From Siculibacillus sp. (GTDB taxonomy: Bacteria; Pseudomonadota; Alphaproteobacteria; Rhizobiales; Ancalomicrobiaceae), in contig JAOTSD010000039.1 in assembly GCA_030247555.1 (NCBI GenBank), positions 1 to 35,635 on the forward strand: a DNA stretch of 35,635 bases. Direction: 5' to 3'. Below the pieces are notes generated by a model. That model saw nothing but the letters and a program-made list of their open reading frames with translations. It made no database searches and was not told the origin of the DNA. The position numbers were made by a program, and so were the translations under genes. Shown in pieces: positions 1-9,359 of this stretch (position 1 is its first letter; each line of letters starts with the position of its first letter).

Positions 1-8
1 GGGCGCGA

Positions 9-2012
9 TCAGCCGATCACGCCCTTCACGGTGGCGACGACGTTGTCGACGGTGAAGCCGAAGAGCGGCCACAGGGCCTTTTCGGGCGCGCTCTCGCCGA
101 AGCGGTCGATGCCGATCACCGCGCCGTCGCGGCCGGCGATCTTCCACCAGCCGCGGGTCGAACCGGCCTCGACCACCACGGTGGGCAGGTTCGGCAGAAT
201 GACGTCACGTTCGGCCTTCGGCCGGCGCTCGAAGGCCTCGACACAAGGCATGGAGACGACGCGCACCGCGACGCCCTCTTCCGCCAGCGCCTTCGCCGCG
301 CCGACCGCCAGCGCCACTTCCGAGCCGGTGGCGACGATCACCGCCTTCGGCGCGGCGACGTCGACCAAGACGTAGCCGCCGCGAGCGATCTCGGCGAGTT
401 GCTCGGCCGAGCGCGGCTGATGGGGGAGGTTCTGGCGCGACAGCAGAAGGGCGGAGGGACCATCGGCGCGCGAGACGGCCGAGAGCCAGGCGCCCTCGGT
501 CTCGACCGCGTCGCAGGGCCGCCAGACGTCGAGGCCGGGGATGAGACGCAGGCTCTCGGCGTGCTCCACCGGCTGGTGGGTCGGGCCGTCCTCGCCGAGG
601 CCGACGCTGTCGTGGGTGTAGACGTGGACGACCTTCTGCTTCATCAGCGCCGACATGCGCACCGCGTTGCGGGCGTAGTCGGAGAAGACGAGGAAGGTGG
701 CGACATAGGGCAGGAAGCCGCCGTGCAGCGCCGCGCCGTTGGCGATCGCGGTCATGCCGAACTCGCGCACCCCGTAGAGCACGGCGTCGCCGGCGGCATC
801 GCGGGTGATCGGGGTCTGGCCCTTGTAGTTGGTCAGGTTGGAATGGGTGAGGTCGGCCGAGCCGCCGAGGAACTCGGGGAGCTTCGGCGCGAGATGGTTG
901 AGCGCGTTCTGGCTGGCCTTGCGGGTGGCGATGGTCTCGCCGGTCGCGGCGACGGCGGCGAGGGTCGCCTCGGCGAAGGAGCCGAAGTCGGCCGGCAGCG
1001 CGTGCGACATGCGGCGGGTGAACTCGGCGGCGAGGTCCGGATGGGCGCGCCCATAGGTCTCGAAGCGGCTCGCCCAGTTGCCGGAGAGCTCGCCACCGCG
1101 GGTGGTGCGATCCCAGGCGGCCCGGACGTCGTCGGGGATCTCGAAGGGCGCATGGTTCCAGCCCATGGCGACGCGCACGCCCTCGATCTCTTCGACGCCG
1201 AGCGGCGCGCCGTGGCAGCCCTCGGTGCCCTGCTTCTTCGGCGCACCCTTGCCGATGACGGTCTTGGCCTGAATCAGCACCGGCTTCGTCGTCACCGCGA
1301 CGGCGGCGGCCAGCGCCGCGTCGATCGCCTGCGGGTCGTGTCCGTTCACGTCGCGGATCACGTGCCAGCCGTAGGCCTCGTAGCGAGCGCAGACGTCCTC
1401 GCCGAACCATTCGCCGACCTTGCCGTCGATCGAGATGCCGTTGTCGTCCCAGATCACCTTGAGCTTGCCGAGACCCAGCGTGCCGGCGAGCGAGGAGACC
1501 TCGTGGGAGACGCCCTCCATCAGGCAGCCGTCGCCGACGAAGACCCAGGTGCGGTGATCGACGATGTCGTGGCCGGGACGGTTGAACTGGGCGGCCAGAG
1601 TGCGCTCGGCGATGGCCATGCCGACGGCGTTGGCGATGCCCTGACCGAGCGGACCGGTGGTGGTCTCGACGCCGACGGTCCAGCCGAACTCGGGATGGCC
1701 CGGGGTCTTGGAATGGAGCTGCCGGAAGTTCTTCAGATCCTCGATGGTCAGATCGAAGCCGGTCAGGTGGAGCAGCGCATAGATCAGCATCGAGCCGTGG
1801 CCGTTCGACAGGACGAAGCGGTCACGGTCGGCCCAGGTCGGGTTCTTCGGGTCGAAGCGCAGGTGGTTCAGCCACAGGATGGAGGCGATGTCGGCCATGC
1901 CCATCGGCGCGCCGGGGTGGCCGGACTTGGCCTTCTCGACGGCGTCCATCGCCAGGGCGCGGATCGCGGCGGAGACCTTCCAAGTCAGTCCATCGGTCGG
2001 GATCACGGTCAT
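9..2012 (-). CDS. tkt: Transketolase
   Basis: Thiamine-diphosphate enzyme that moves two-carbon ketol units between sugar phosphates in the cytoplasm (pentose-phosphate pathway, or Calvin cycle if present). The 667-aa product has the usual family length. Visible motifs in order are the N-terminal [10 protein letters not shown] segment, [14 protein letters not shown], the ThDP site GDGCLMEG followed about 27 residues later by DDNGISIDG, the pyrimidine-domain segment [11 protein letters not shown] with the catalytic Glu, and [14 protein letters not shown]. The reading frame is open 23 codons further upstream, but I chose the ATG at 2012 because AGGAGAG lies just before it and family homology starts at MTVIPTDG. 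The stop lies 8 nt from the window edge, so any downstream operon partners (gap and pgk often follow tkt in this group) are out of view. fbp lies upstream on the same strand with a 421-bp gap. Confidence 0.97.
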   Translation of the reverse strand: MTVIPTDGLTWKVSAAIRALAMDAVEKAKSGHPGAPMGMADIASILWLNHLRFDPKNPTWADRDRFVLSNGHGSMLIYALLHLTGFDLTIEDLKNFRQLHSKTPGHPEFGWTVGVETTTGPLGQGIANAVGMAIAERTLAAQFNRPGHDIVDHRTWVFVGDGCLMEGVSHEVSSLAGTLGLGKLKVIWDDNGISIDGKVGEWFGEDVCARYEAYGWHVIRDVNGHDPQAIDAALAAAVAVTTKPVLIQAKTVIGKGAPKKQGTEGCHGAPLGVEEIEGVRVAMGWNHAPFEIPDDVRAAWDRTTRGGELSGNWASRFETYGRAHPDLAAEFTRRMSHALPADFGSFAEATLAAVAATGETIATRKASQNALNHLAPKLPEFLGGSADLTHSNLTNYKGQTPITRDAAGDAVLYGVREFGMTAIANGAALHGGFLPYVATFLVFSDYARNAVRMSALMKQKVVHVYTHDSVGLGEDGPTHQPVEHAESLRLIPGLDVWRPCDAVETEGAWLSAVSRADGPSALLLSRQNLPHQPRSAEQLAEIARGGYVLVDVAAPKAVIVATGSEVALAVGAAKALAEEGVAVRVVSMPCVEAFERRPKAERDVILPNLPTVVVEAGSTRGWWKIAGRDGAVIGIDRFGESAPEKALWPLFGFTVDNVVATVKGVIG

Positions 2013-2433
2013 GTCGGCTCTCCTCGGCGTCGGCCCTTCCCTCGAAGGCCGGCGGTCAACTGAACTCGGTCGCGCGGCCACGGAACGCGCGACCGGAGAG
2101 GGTCAAGCGCCAGACCGCGGGCGGAATGTCAACGGCGGAAACGGAAAAACGCGCGCCCGTCCCCCGTCGCGCGTCGATTGGTCCCGCCTCGCACGCCTCT
2201 CCGCCCCGTCATCCCCGGGCCCGACCCGGGGATCCATCCGGCATCTCCGATCCGGCGGTGCCGATGGGTCGCTGGGTCGAGCCCGGCGATGACGGTGGAG
2301 AGGGGGTGCCTCGGAGAGGGGGCCCGGAGGGAGTTCACCTCGGATGACGGTGTGCCTCGGAGACGGCGGTCGGCGCGCGGCGACGCGGCGGTCGTGCGCG
2401 GCGCCCCCCGCGGGAAACGCCGCGCCCTCGGGC
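2013..2433. other. fbp-tkt intergenic stretch
   Basis: This 421-bp gap between fbp and tkt shows no convincing gene. It holds a roughly 90-bp imperfect palindrome (2206-2295, listed separately). It also holds a short duplicated tract: GATGACGGT followed closely by GTGCCTCGGAGA occurs near 2288-2315 and again near 2343-2362. The tkt promoter may lie close to its start. The gap makes a single fbp-tkt transcript possible but not certain. Confidence 0.6.
2206..2295. repeat. Dispersed palindromic repeat (intergenic hairpin)
   Basis: The left arm reads CCGTCATCCCCGGGCCCGA and the right arm ends TCGAGCCCGGCGATGACGG, so the ends are close inverted copies. An inner CCCGGGCCCGACCCGGG adds a second small palindrome. 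Elements with CCGTCATCCCCGGG-type ends are common intergenic repeats in Rhizobiales genomes. The transcript would fold into a long hairpin. Confidence 0.7.
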
Positions 2434-3462
2434 TCACTCGGCCGCGACTTCCACCTCGTCGGTGTCGACGTCCTCGTCGAGGATGTGGTGGCTCTCGATG
2501 CGTTCCACTTCGAGCTTCGAGCCGAAGACCAGCGGGATGCGCTGGTGCAGGACGCGGGGTTCGAGATCGAGGAGATTCTCGCTGCCGGTGGAGACGGCGC
2601 CGCCGGCCTGCTCGACCACCCAGCCGATCGGATTCGACTCGTAGATGAGCCGGAGCCGACCCTCCTGATAGCCCTTGCGCTTGTCGGCCGGGTAGAGATA
2701 GACGCCGCCGCGCACCAGGATGCGGTGGCCGTCGGCGACGAGGCTGCCGACCCAACGCATGTTGGTGTCCTCGCCGCGAGCGCCCTCCTTGCCGTGGATG
2801 CATTCCTCGATGTAGCGCTTGGTCGGCTCGTTCCAGTGACGCTGGTTCGACGAGTTGATGGCGAATTCCCGGGTCCTCTCCGGGATCTTCATCGACCGGT
2901 CGGTGAGGATGAAGGTGCCGCGACGACGGTCGAGGGTGAACATCTGGGTGCCTTCGCCCAAGGTCATCACCAGCGTCGTCTGCGGTCCGTAGAGAATGTA
3001 GCCGGCGGCGAGCTGGTCGCGCCCCTTCTGCAGGAAGGCGTCGTGGGTGGAGGCGTCGACGTGGTCGGGGGCCGGCAGGATCGAGAAGATGGTGCCGATC
3101 GAGACGTTGGTGTCGATGTTGGACGAGCCGTCGAGGGGATCGACGGCGACGAGCAGCGAGCCATCGTCGTAGATGGGAACCGGGTGGTCGAGTTCCTCCG
3201 AGGCGATCGCCGCCACCGGCGCGTGCTTGCAGGCCGCGACCAGCAATTCGTTGGAATGCAGGTCGAGGAATTTCTGCACCTCGCCCTGGACGTTCTCGGA
3301 GGTCGCGGCGGCGAGTTCGCCGGCGAGCGGGCCATCGGAGACCAGCGCGGCGATGTCACGGCCGGCGTCCGCCAACGCGTTGACGGTCGCGGCGATGTCG
3401 CGCCGCATCCGGTCGCGGCCCGCCCACTTTTCCAGGAAGGCCCACAAGCTTTCGTTCTTCAT
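2434..3462 (-). CDS. fbp: Class I fructose-1,6-bisphosphatase
   Basis: Hydrolyses fructose-1,6-bisphosphate to fructose-6-phosphate and phosphate, the committed step of gluconeogenesis and also part of the Calvin cycle. The product is 342 aa, normal for class I. The metal site is clear: E89-E90, then the signature D108-P-L-D111-G-S-S-N. The C-terminal half has the RKGYQEGRLRLIYESNP stretch and EQAGG, which hold further metal and substrate ligands. The start at 3462 gives MKNESLW with a weak GGGGA upstream. The acyltransferase gene is divergent across 246 bp. Together with tkt this could belong to a central-carbon or cbb-type locus, but no Rubisco or phosphoribulokinase gene is in view, so I use the general name. 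Confidence 0.96.
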   Translation of the reverse strand: MKNESLWAFLEKWAGRDRMRRDIAATVNALADAGRDIAALVSDGPLAGELAAATSENVQGEVQKFLDLHSNELLVAACKHAPVAAIASEELDHPVPIYDDGSLLVAVDPLDGSSNIDTNVSIGTIFSILPAPDHVDASTHDAFLQKGRDQLAAGYILYGPQTTLVMTLGEGTQMFTLDRRRGTFILTDRSMKIPERTREFAINSSNQRHWNEPTKRYIEECIHGKEGARGEDTNMRWVGSLVADGHRILVRGGVYLYPADKRKGYQEGRLRLIYESNPIGWVVEQAGGAVSTGSENLLDLEPRVLHQRIPLVFGSKLEVERIESHHILDEDVDTDEVEVAAE

Positions 3463-3708
3463 CGGACATGTCCCCGTATCGTCTGTCGATTTCTTCCGTC
3501 GAGCCGGGGGGCGAGGTCGGCGCGACGGCGGCGCTGCGGCGCACTCACTTCAATTGCCTCGAAACCCCGGCCGCCGCAACCGGTCCATCTCGACAATTCG
3601 TCGGTATTCGCCGAAGAAGACGACCGACAGGTGAACATACGGAACGTGCGATCCCGTAGAGTCGCAGTCGACCCGCCCACTCTTGGCGCAAGAAATGCCG
3701 GACGAGCC

Positions 3709-4404
3709 ATGAATCCCAACGAGACGACACCCTCCGCGGCGGCGCACGGCGAGGAGAAACTCGCCCCTCACCTGCGCAGGAAACGGCTCGGCGCCAAGCC
3801 GCTGGTGCACGAGACTTCGGTGGTGCGCGACAGCCGCTTCGGCAAATTCTGCAAGGTCGGCGCGCGCACGACGGTGATCGAGAGCGTCTTCGGAGACTAT
3901 TCCTACGCGGTCAACGACTGCGAGATCGTCTATTCCGACATCGGCCGCTTCGTCTCGATCGGAGCACTGGTGGGTCTGAACCCGGCCAACCATCCGATGG
4001 AGCGGGCGGCGCAGGCGCATTTCACCTACCGCTCCTGGCAGTATTTCGAGGAACTCGCCGACGAGGTCGAGGAATTCGAGAAGCGCCGGGCGCAACGCGT
4101 CGTCATCGGCCACGACGTGTGGATCGGGCGGGCGGCGATCGTGCTGCCGGGCCGATCGATCGGCAACGGCGCGATCGTCGGCGCCGGGGCGGTGGTGACG
4201 AAGGATGTCGCGCCCTACACGATCGTCGCCGGCAATCCGGCGAAGATCATCCGCCGCCGCTTCGCCGAACCGATCGCCGAGCGGCTCGACCGGCTCGCCT
4301 GGTGGAACTGGTCGCACCGCGACCTGCGCCGCGCCGTACCGGACTTCCGATCGCTTTCGGTGGAGGCCTTCCTCGACCGCTGGGAGGGCGCGGTGGAAGG
4401 GTGA
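3709..4404 (+). CDS. Hexapeptide-repeat acyltransferase (phosphonate-cluster type, XAT family)
   Basis: The 231-aa left-handed beta-helix acyltransferase probably uses an acyl-CoA donor. Hexapeptide turns run through the middle (VVRDSRFGKFCKVGARTTV, then DIGRFVSIGALVGLNPANHPM) and resume in VVIGHDVWIGRAAIVLPG, GNGAIVGAGAVVTKDV and PYTIVAGNPAKIIRRRF, the signature end of xenobiotic/chloramphenicol-type acetyltransferases. The N-terminal LGAKPLVHETSVVRDSRFG and C-terminal RLAWWNWSH segments match what I recall of the family found in phosphonate (phn) operons (TIGR03308). No phn gene is visible here, so this copy is an orphan and its substrate is unknown. The reading frame is open far upstream, but homology begins after the ATG at 3709. 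Confidence 0.88.
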   Translation: MNPNETTPSAAAHGEEKLAPHLRRKRLGAKPLVHETSVVRDSRFGKFCKVGARTTVIESVFGDYSYAVNDCEIVYSDIGRFVSIGALVGLNPANHPMERAAQAHFTYRSWQYFEELADEVEEFEKRRAQRVVIGHDVWIGRAAIVLPGRSIGNGAIVGAGAVVTKDVAPYTIVAGNPAKIIRRRFAEPIAERLDRLAWWNWSHRDLRRAVPDFRSLSVEAFLDRWEGAVEG

Positions 4405-4517
4405 GGCTTCGACGCCGGCGGGCGGGGGCGGCGCTGCGGGGAGCGGCGCGGAGTTCTCCCCGCCGCCCGGCACGGGCCCATGATCGTCGGACGAACTCCC
4501 TCATCCGGACCCCGACG

Positions 4518-5357
4518 ATGACTTTCACCATCCGCAACCACCGCCTCTGGCGCGACGGGCGTCACGTCGAAACCCTCCCCTCGCCCAATACGGGCGGCGC
4601 CTTCGCCGAGACGCCGCGTTTCCTCGTCGTCCATTTCACGGCGGGCGCGAGCGCGCGATCCTCGGCCGAGTGGTTCCGTTCGCCCGACAATCGCTCCTCG
4701 TCGGCGCATCTGGTGATCGACCGCGACGGTACGCCGATCCAGTGCGTCGCCCTCGACACCGTCGCCTGGCACGCCGGCCGATCGCAGTGGAAGGGCGTCG
4801 CCGGGCTCAACTCCCGTTCGATCGGCCTCGAGCTGGCGAACTGGGGGGCGCTCACCCGGCGCGGCGGCGGCTGGACGACGCCGAGCGGCGTCGCCGTCGC
4901 CGATCCGGTTCTGGCCATCCACCGCGACGGCAACCCCGACGGATCGCGTACGCCGATCGGCTGGGAGCCCTATCCGGCGGCGCAGATCGAAGCGACGACC
5001 GAGATCGCCCGCCGGTTGGTCGCCGCCTACGGCATCACAGAGATCCTCGGTCACGACGACATCGCCCCGACCCGCAAATGCGACCCCGGCCCGGCCTTCG
5101 ACATGGCGCGGTTCCGCGCCGCGGTGCTGGGGGCGGCCCGGCGGGAGGACGGCGATCCGGCGCTCGTCGTGACACCGGCGGACGGCCTCAACCTGCGGAG
5201 CGGACCGGGCACCGGCTGGTCGGTGGTCGAATTGTTGACGCTGGGGACGCGGGTGATCCCGCACGAGCGCGACGGTCGTTGGTTGTCGGTCGGAGTGCTC
5301 GGCGCCGACGGCGCTCCGCGCCGCACCGGCTGGGTGCACGAGGCCTATCTGGCCTGA
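4518..5357 (+). CDS. AmpD-type N-acetylmuramoyl-L-alanine amidase with C-terminal SH3 domain
   Basis: Predicted zinc amidase that cuts the bond between N-acetylmuramic acid and the peptide stem. In the 279-aa product the amidase_2 domain spans about residues 30-195. Likely zinc ligands are H39 (in VVHFTAG), H179 (in [10 protein letters not shown]) and D189 (in CDPGP); E105 in IGLELAN is the usual catalytic-site glutamate region. A bacterial SH3 domain follows (about 207-279, [15 protein letters not shown]), which normally helps bind the cell wall. No signal peptide is visible at the ATG at 4518, which is odd for a wall-binding protein. It could act in the cytoplasm on recycled muropeptides, be exported another way, or have an upstream start I do not see. 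The acyltransferase ends 113 bp before it. Confidence 0.88.
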   Translation: MTFTIRNHRLWRDGRHVETLPSPNTGGAFAETPRFLVVHFTAGASARSSAEWFRSPDNRSSSAHLVIDRDGTPIQCVALDTVAWHAGRSQWKGVAGLNSRSIGLELANWGALTRRGGGWTTPSGVAVADPVLAIHRDGNPDGSRTPIGWEPYPAAQIEATTEIARRLVAAYGITEILGHDDIAPTRKCDPGPAFDMARFRAAVLGAARREDGDPALVVTPADGLNLRSGPGTGWSVVELLTLGTRVIPHERDGRWLSVGVLGADGAPRRTGWVHEAYLA

Positions 5358-5493
5358 ACCGACCGCGGGCGCGGCGGCGTCCGACCAATCGACGCCTTGG
5401 CGATCTTCCGGAAGAGGTCTAGAACGCGGCCATCGTCGCGGCATCGCGCCGCAGGCCCGCGCAGTCCGCTGCGCTCCCCGGGAGATCGCTCCG

Positions 5494-7125
5494 ATGACCA
5501 CCGAGACGCCCGCGTTCCAGTATTCCGAGATGTTCCCGCTCGCCAAGGACACGACCCCCTGGCGCAGGCTGACCTCCGAGCACGTGCGCGTCGAGAGCTT
5601 CCTCGGCGAGGAGATGCTGGTGGTCGAACCCGACGCGCTCAAGCTGCTGTCGGAAGCGGCGATGGGCGAGATCAACCATTTCCTGCGCCCCGGGCATCTC
5701 GCCCAGCTCGCCAAGATCCTGAAGGATCCGGAGGCGACCGAGAACGACAAGTTCGTCGCGCTCGATCTCCTGAAGAACGCCTCGATCTCGGCCGGCGGTG
5801 TCCTGCCGATGTGTCAGGACACCGGCACGGCCATCGTCAGCGCCAAGAAGGGCCGCCGCGTCTTCACCAGGGGCGGTGACGAGCAGGCGCTGGCCGAGGG
5901 CGTCCGCGACGCCTACCTGCGCCGCAATCTGCGCTATTCGCAGTTGGCGCCGATCTCGATGTTCGAGGAGAAGAACACCCGCAACAACCTGCCGGCGCAG
6001 ATCGACATCGCGCAGGAGGGCGAGGACGCCTACAAGTTCCTGTTCATGGCCAAGGGCGGCGGGTCGGCCAACAAGACCTACCTCTTCCAGCAGACGCCCT
6101 CGATGCTGACCGAGGACCGGATGCTCGCCTTCATCGCCGAGAAGATCCTCACCCTCGGCACCGCCGCCTGCCCGCCCTACCACCTCGCCATCGTCATCGG
6201 CGGCACCTCGGCCGAGCTGAACCTCAAGACGGTCAAGCTCGCCTCGGCGCGCTACCTCGACGGCCTGCCGACCGCCGGTTCGGAAACCGGCCACGCCTTC
6301 CGCGACCTCGACATGGAGGAGAAGGTGCTGAAGCTGACGCAGGCCTCGGGCGTCGGCGCGCAGTTCGGCGGCAAGTACTTCTGCCACGACGTCCGCGTCA
6401 TCCGCCTGCCGCGTCACGGCGCCTCGCTGCCGATCGGCATGGGCGTCTCCTGCTCGGCCGACCGCCAGTGCCTCGGCAAGATCACCAAGGACGGCGTCTT
6501 CATCGAGCAACTCGAGCACGATCCGGCGCAGTACCTGCCCGAGATCACCGACGAGCATCTCGACGACGGCGTGGTCAAGATCGACCTGAACCGGCCGATG
6601 GCCGAGGTGCTCGGCGAACTGACCAGGTATCCGATCAAGACCCGCCTGTCGCTGACCGGCCCGCTGATCGTCGCCCGCGACCTCGCCCATGCCAAGATCC
6701 GCGAACGGCTGGAGAAGGGCGAGGGCATGCCGGAGTATTTCAAGAACCATCCGATCTACTACGCCGGCCCGGCCAAGACGCCGGAAGGCATGCCTTCGGG
6801 CTCCTTCGGGCCGACCACCGCTGGGCGGATGGACTCCTACGTCGATCAGTTCCAGTCCTTCGGCGGGTCGATGGTGATGCTCGCCAAGGGCAACCGCTCG
6901 GCGGCGGTGCGCGACGCCTGCAAGAGGCACGGCGGCTTCTACCTCGGCTCGATCGGCGGCCCGGCGGCGCGCCTCGCCCAGGACTGCATCAAGAAGGTGG
7001 AGTGCGTCGAGTACCCCGAACTCGGCATGGAAGCGATCTGGCGCATCGACGTGGTCGACTTCCCCGCCTTCATCGTCTGCGACGACAAGGGCAACGACTT
7101 CTTCAAGGAACTGAACCTCGGCTGA
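5494..7125 (+). CDS. fumA: Class I fumarate hydratase (4Fe-4S)
   Basis: Interconverts fumarate and malate in the TCA cycle using an oxygen-sensitive 4Fe-4S cluster. The 543-aa product matches the single-chain class I (FumA/FumB) form. Cluster cysteines are C107 (MCQDTGT), C226 (TAACPPYH) and C320 (VSCSADRQ). Their spacing of 119 and 94 residues equals that of E. coli FumA ligands 105, 224 and 318. [20 protein letters not shown] and the C-terminal [31 protein letters not shown] are also family signatures. It stands alone, with 136 bp upstream and a hairpin terminator about 70 bp after the stop. Confidence 0.97.
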   Translation: MTTETPAFQYSEMFPLAKDTTPWRRLTSEHVRVESFLGEEMLVVEPDALKLLSEAAMGEINHFLRPGHLAQLAKILKDPEATENDKFVALDLLKNASISAGGVLPMCQDTGTAIVSAKKGRRVFTRGGDEQALAEGVRDAYLRRNLRYSQLAPISMFEEKNTRNNLPAQIDIAQEGEDAYKFLFMAKGGGSANKTYLFQQTPSMLTEDRMLAFIAEKILTLGTAACPPYHLAIVIGGTSAELNLKTVKLASARYLDGLPTAGSETGHAFRDLDMEEKVLKLTQASGVGAQFGGKYFCHDVRVIRLPRHGASLPIGMGVSCSADRQCLGKITKDGVFIEQLEHDPAQYLPEITDEHLDDGVVKIDLNRPMAEVLGELTRYPIKTRLSLTGPLIVARDLAHAKIRERLEKGEGMPEYFKNHPIYYAGPAKTPEGMPSGSFGPTTAGRMDSYVDQFQSFGGSMVMLAKGNRSAAVRDACKRHGGFYLGSIGGPAARLAQDCIKKVECVEYPELGMEAIWRIDVVDFPAFIVCDDKGNDFFKELNLG

Positions 7126-7197
7126 GGTGGGGATCGCCGCTCGCCGCGCCCTCCGCCTTCCCGTGTCGGCGAGAGCCTATACGGCGGACGAAGCGAG

Positions 7198-7229
7198 AGC
7201 CCCGCGTCGATCGCTCGGAGCGGGGCTTT
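7198..7229 (+). terminator. Intrinsic terminator after fumA
   Basis: Stem AGCCCCGC / GCGGGGCT with a 14-nt loop, followed by TT. It lies between fumA and the convergent DUF2336 gene, so it may work in both directions, though the T-run is on the plus side and short. Confidence 0.7.
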
Positions 7230-7251
7230 CCATTCACGATCGAAGGTTCGA

Positions 7252-8346
7252 TCACGCCCGGGCGCGACGGCCGCCGTGTTGAGTGATCATGGCGCGGGCC
7301 TCTTCGACGTCGACGCGGCCATAGTGCTCGCGTTCGAAGCGAGCCTGACCGGCCGAGAACTTCAGGCGTCGCTGCCGCAACTCGATGATGCGGTTGTAGG
7401 CCGCCTCGCCGATGTCGAGGCCGCGAGCGACGGTGGCGATGCCGACGCTGTCGGCACGCACCAGGACGCGCAGGATCTGGCTCTCGTCGATGCGGGAGAC
7501 CTCGCCGAGGAGGCAGGCGAGATCGGCGTGATGATCGGAGTCGGCGAGCTCGCTCACCGCCGCGTCGAGTGTCGTCTCTCCGGCACGGATGCGGGAGACG
7601 AAACGGGCGACGTCGGGGCGTTCATCGAGGCGCGCCTTGGCCGGCGGGGGAGCGGCCTCCGCCGCCGCCGGAACCTCGATGACCTTCGGGCCGCCGGCGG
7701 CACCGCTGCGGGCAGCGGCGACGGCGGTCTCGTGACAGGTGCGGGACTTCTCTACGATGCGCCTCAGGGTGTCGCGCATGCAGCGCGCCAGGACGTCGGC
7801 GAGATCTGGCCGTTCGATGAGGATGCGGAACAGTTCCTCGTCGCGCTCGGCGCGATGCTGCATCTCGCGGACGGCCTCGATGGTGAACTCGGCCCCCTGA
7901 TTGGCACCCAGCCGATGCAGAACCGCATCGGATCCGTTGCGAACCAGCACTTCCGTCACCGCGCCGGACAGGCTGACGCGCGCGGCGATCGCCAACCGGT
8001 GTTCGTCGCCCTTGGTCTCGGCGAGCGCGATGAGGTCGAGATCGGTGAGGTCGACGGAGCGCTGCAGCACCGGTTCGGCGACGCGGATCTCGTCCTCCGC
8101 GAGGATGAGGATGACATCGTGCGGCACGTGACGGCTGCCGGCGGCGACTTCGGCGAATTCCCGGCGGTCGCTGGCGGCGGCGGTCGAGAGAATGGCGCGG
8201 ACGATGTCGAAGAAGATCTCGAGCTCGGTCTCGTCAGCATCGCGTTCGACGAGAATCAGGCGCGTCAGATCGCCGAGCAGGCGTCCGCGGCCGGCGGTGC
8301 TCGTATCGCGTGCAAGCAGGTCGAGATGAGCGGAGTTCAATGCCAT
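7252..8346 (-). CDS. DUF2336 domain protein
   Basis: A 364-aa, mostly helical protein of the DUF2336 family, which is largely alphaproteobacterial. The family-like N-terminal region runs from about residue 5 to 230 with HEAT-like helices (LLGDLTRLILVERDADETELEIF, RVAEPVLQRSVDLTDLDL). A proline/alanine linker follows near 225-240 and then a second helical segment ending GQARFEREHYGRVDVEEARAMI. No membrane segment or catalytic motif is visible. Family members have been linked to cell-cycle or motility control in some alphaproteobacteria, but no biochemical role can be read from this sequence. A GAGGGA lies upstream of the start. A CtrA-like box is found about 75 bp upstream of the start. Confidence 0.85.
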   Translation of the reverse strand: MALNSAHLDLLARDTSTAGRGRLLGDLTRLILVERDADETELEIFFDIVRAILSTAAASDRREFAEVAAGSRHVPHDVILILAEDEIRVAEPVLQRSVDLTDLDLIALAETKGDEHRLAIAARVSLSGAVTEVLVRNGSDAVLHRLGANQGAEFTIEAVREMQHRAERDEELFRILIERPDLADVLARCMRDTLRRIVEKSRTCHETAVAAARSGAAGGPKVIEVPAAAEAAPPPAKARLDERPDVARFVSRIRAGETTLDAAVSELADSDHHADLACLLGEVSRIDESQILRVLVRADSVGIATVARGLDIGEAAYNRIIELRQRRLKFSAGQARFEREHYGRVDVEEARAMITQHGGRRARA

Positions 8347-8669
8347 CTACGTCCCTCGGGGCCGTTCCGGGGTGGGACTCGGAGCGGTGTCTCGGCGTTG
8401 ATCTTCGGCGATCTTCATTAGGTATTGTTTAATGCGCACATCGACATTCGCGCGGCATCACCGGATTTCCGCGCAGCGGCCGCGGCGGGCGTTGCAGTGG
8501 GAACACAGGGTCGGGAAAATCACGCAAGGACACCCGATCCGCGCGACGCCCGACACTCGTGGCGCTTGTTCCACTCCCATCGGGCGGCCATTATGACGGG
8601 GAGATCCGGCGTGGCGTCGTCACGCGGGACATGTTGTCGTTTCAAAATGCAAAAATCGACGAGGACCTC
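8347..8669. other. Divergent promoter region between the DUF2336 and L,D-transpeptidase genes
   Basis: This 323-bp gap must carry the promoters for both divergent genes. A clear A+T-rich patch at 8410-8435 includes the CtrA-like box. A second A+T-rich patch at 8636-8660 (TTTCAAAATGCAAAAATCG) sits just before the transpeptidase ribosome binding site. I see no gene here. Confidence 0.6.
8418..8432. promoter_or_regulatory. Possible CtrA-binding box
   Basis: TTAG-N7-TTAA on plus, read as TTAA-N7-CTAA on minus, matches seven of the eight fixed bases of the alphaproteobacterial CtrA consensus TTAA-N7-TTAA. It lies in the divergent promoter region, closer to the DUF2336 gene. One near-match in an A+T-rich patch can occur by chance. 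Confidence 0.35.
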
Positions 8670-9281
8670 ATGAGCAGGACCATGCTTGTGGCGGCGGCGG
8701 TGGCGGTCGGGATGACCGCTTTCCCGATGCAGGCCGACGCGGAATACAATCCGGGAGTTCAGGTTCGCTACGATGCGATGGGCAACCTCGTCGAGGGCCC
8801 CGGTGCCAACGGCTATTCGTCGGGCGGCCCGTCTTACACGCCGATCGCGCGTGAGGTCGTCGGTTTCTCCGGCAACTACGGCAAGGGCACCATCGTGGTG
8901 AACACCGCCGAGCGCCGCCTCTATCTTGTGCTCGGCGACGGCAAGGCGCTGAGGTACGGCATCGGCGTCGGACGCCCGGGTTTCGCTTGGGCCGGCGCCC
9001 ATTCGGTGACCCGCAAGGCCGAATGGCCGGGCTGGACCCCGCCGCCGCAGATGCGCCGCCGCCAGCCGCACCTCCCTGCCTACATGCCGGGCGGCCCGGA
9101 AAATCCGCTCGGCGCCCGCGCCATGTACATCGGCTCGACCTTCTACCGCATCCACGGCTCCAACGAGCCCTGGACCATCGGTCAGGCGGTGTCGTCGGGC
9201 TGCTTCCGCATGACCAACGACGACGTCACCGACCTCTACGAGCGCGTCAAGGTGGGCGCCCGGGTCGTGGTGGTCAACTGA
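8670..9281 (+). CDS. Secreted L,D-transpeptidase (YkuD/ErfK family)
   Basis: Cross-links peptidoglycan stems (3-3 bonds) or attaches proteins to them in the periplasm. The 203-aa product starts with a signal peptide (MSRTMLVAAAVAVGMTAFPMQADA, probable cut after ADA at about 24). The YkuD domain runs from about residue 72 (GTIVVNTAERRLYLV) to the end. The catalytic motif is H162-G then SSGC178-FRM, with Cys178 as nucleophile. The reading frame is open 37 codons upstream, but the ATG at 8670 is preceded by GAGGA and gives the signal peptide. A strong hairpin follows. Small single-domain enzymes of this type are numerous in Rhizobiales, so its specific role is not clear. Confidence 0.93.
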   Translation: MSRTMLVAAAVAVGMTAFPMQADAEYNPGVQVRYDAMGNLVEGPGANGYSSGGPSYTPIAREVVGFSGNYGKGTIVVNTAERRLYLVLGDGKALRYGIGVGRPGFAWAGAHSVTRKAEWPGWTPPPQMRRRQPHLPAYMPGGPENPLGARAMYIGSTFYRIHGSNEPWTIGQAVSSGCFRMTNDDVTDLYERVKVGARVVVVN

Positions 9282-9303
9282 CCGGGTGACCGGACGCGCC
9301 ATC

Positions 9304-9337
9304 GAAGAAGGCCGGAGGGCGACCTCCGGCCTTCTTC
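9304..9337. terminator. Bidirectional terminator
   Basis: A perfect 15-bp stem (GAAGAAGGCCGGAGG / CCTCCGGCCTTCTTC) with the 4-nt loop GCGA lies between the convergent transpeptidase and DUF971 genes. The pyrimidine-rich 3' arm works on either strand. Confidence 0.85.
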
Positions 9338-9359
9338 GTTTCCGGCCGGCGCATCGCCT

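Noticed and set aside
9-3462. Calvin-cycle (cbb) operon reading for fbp and tkt
   Set aside because: No Rubisco, phosphoribulokinase or cbbR gene is visible and the two genes are 421 bp apart, so a general central-metabolism role is safer.
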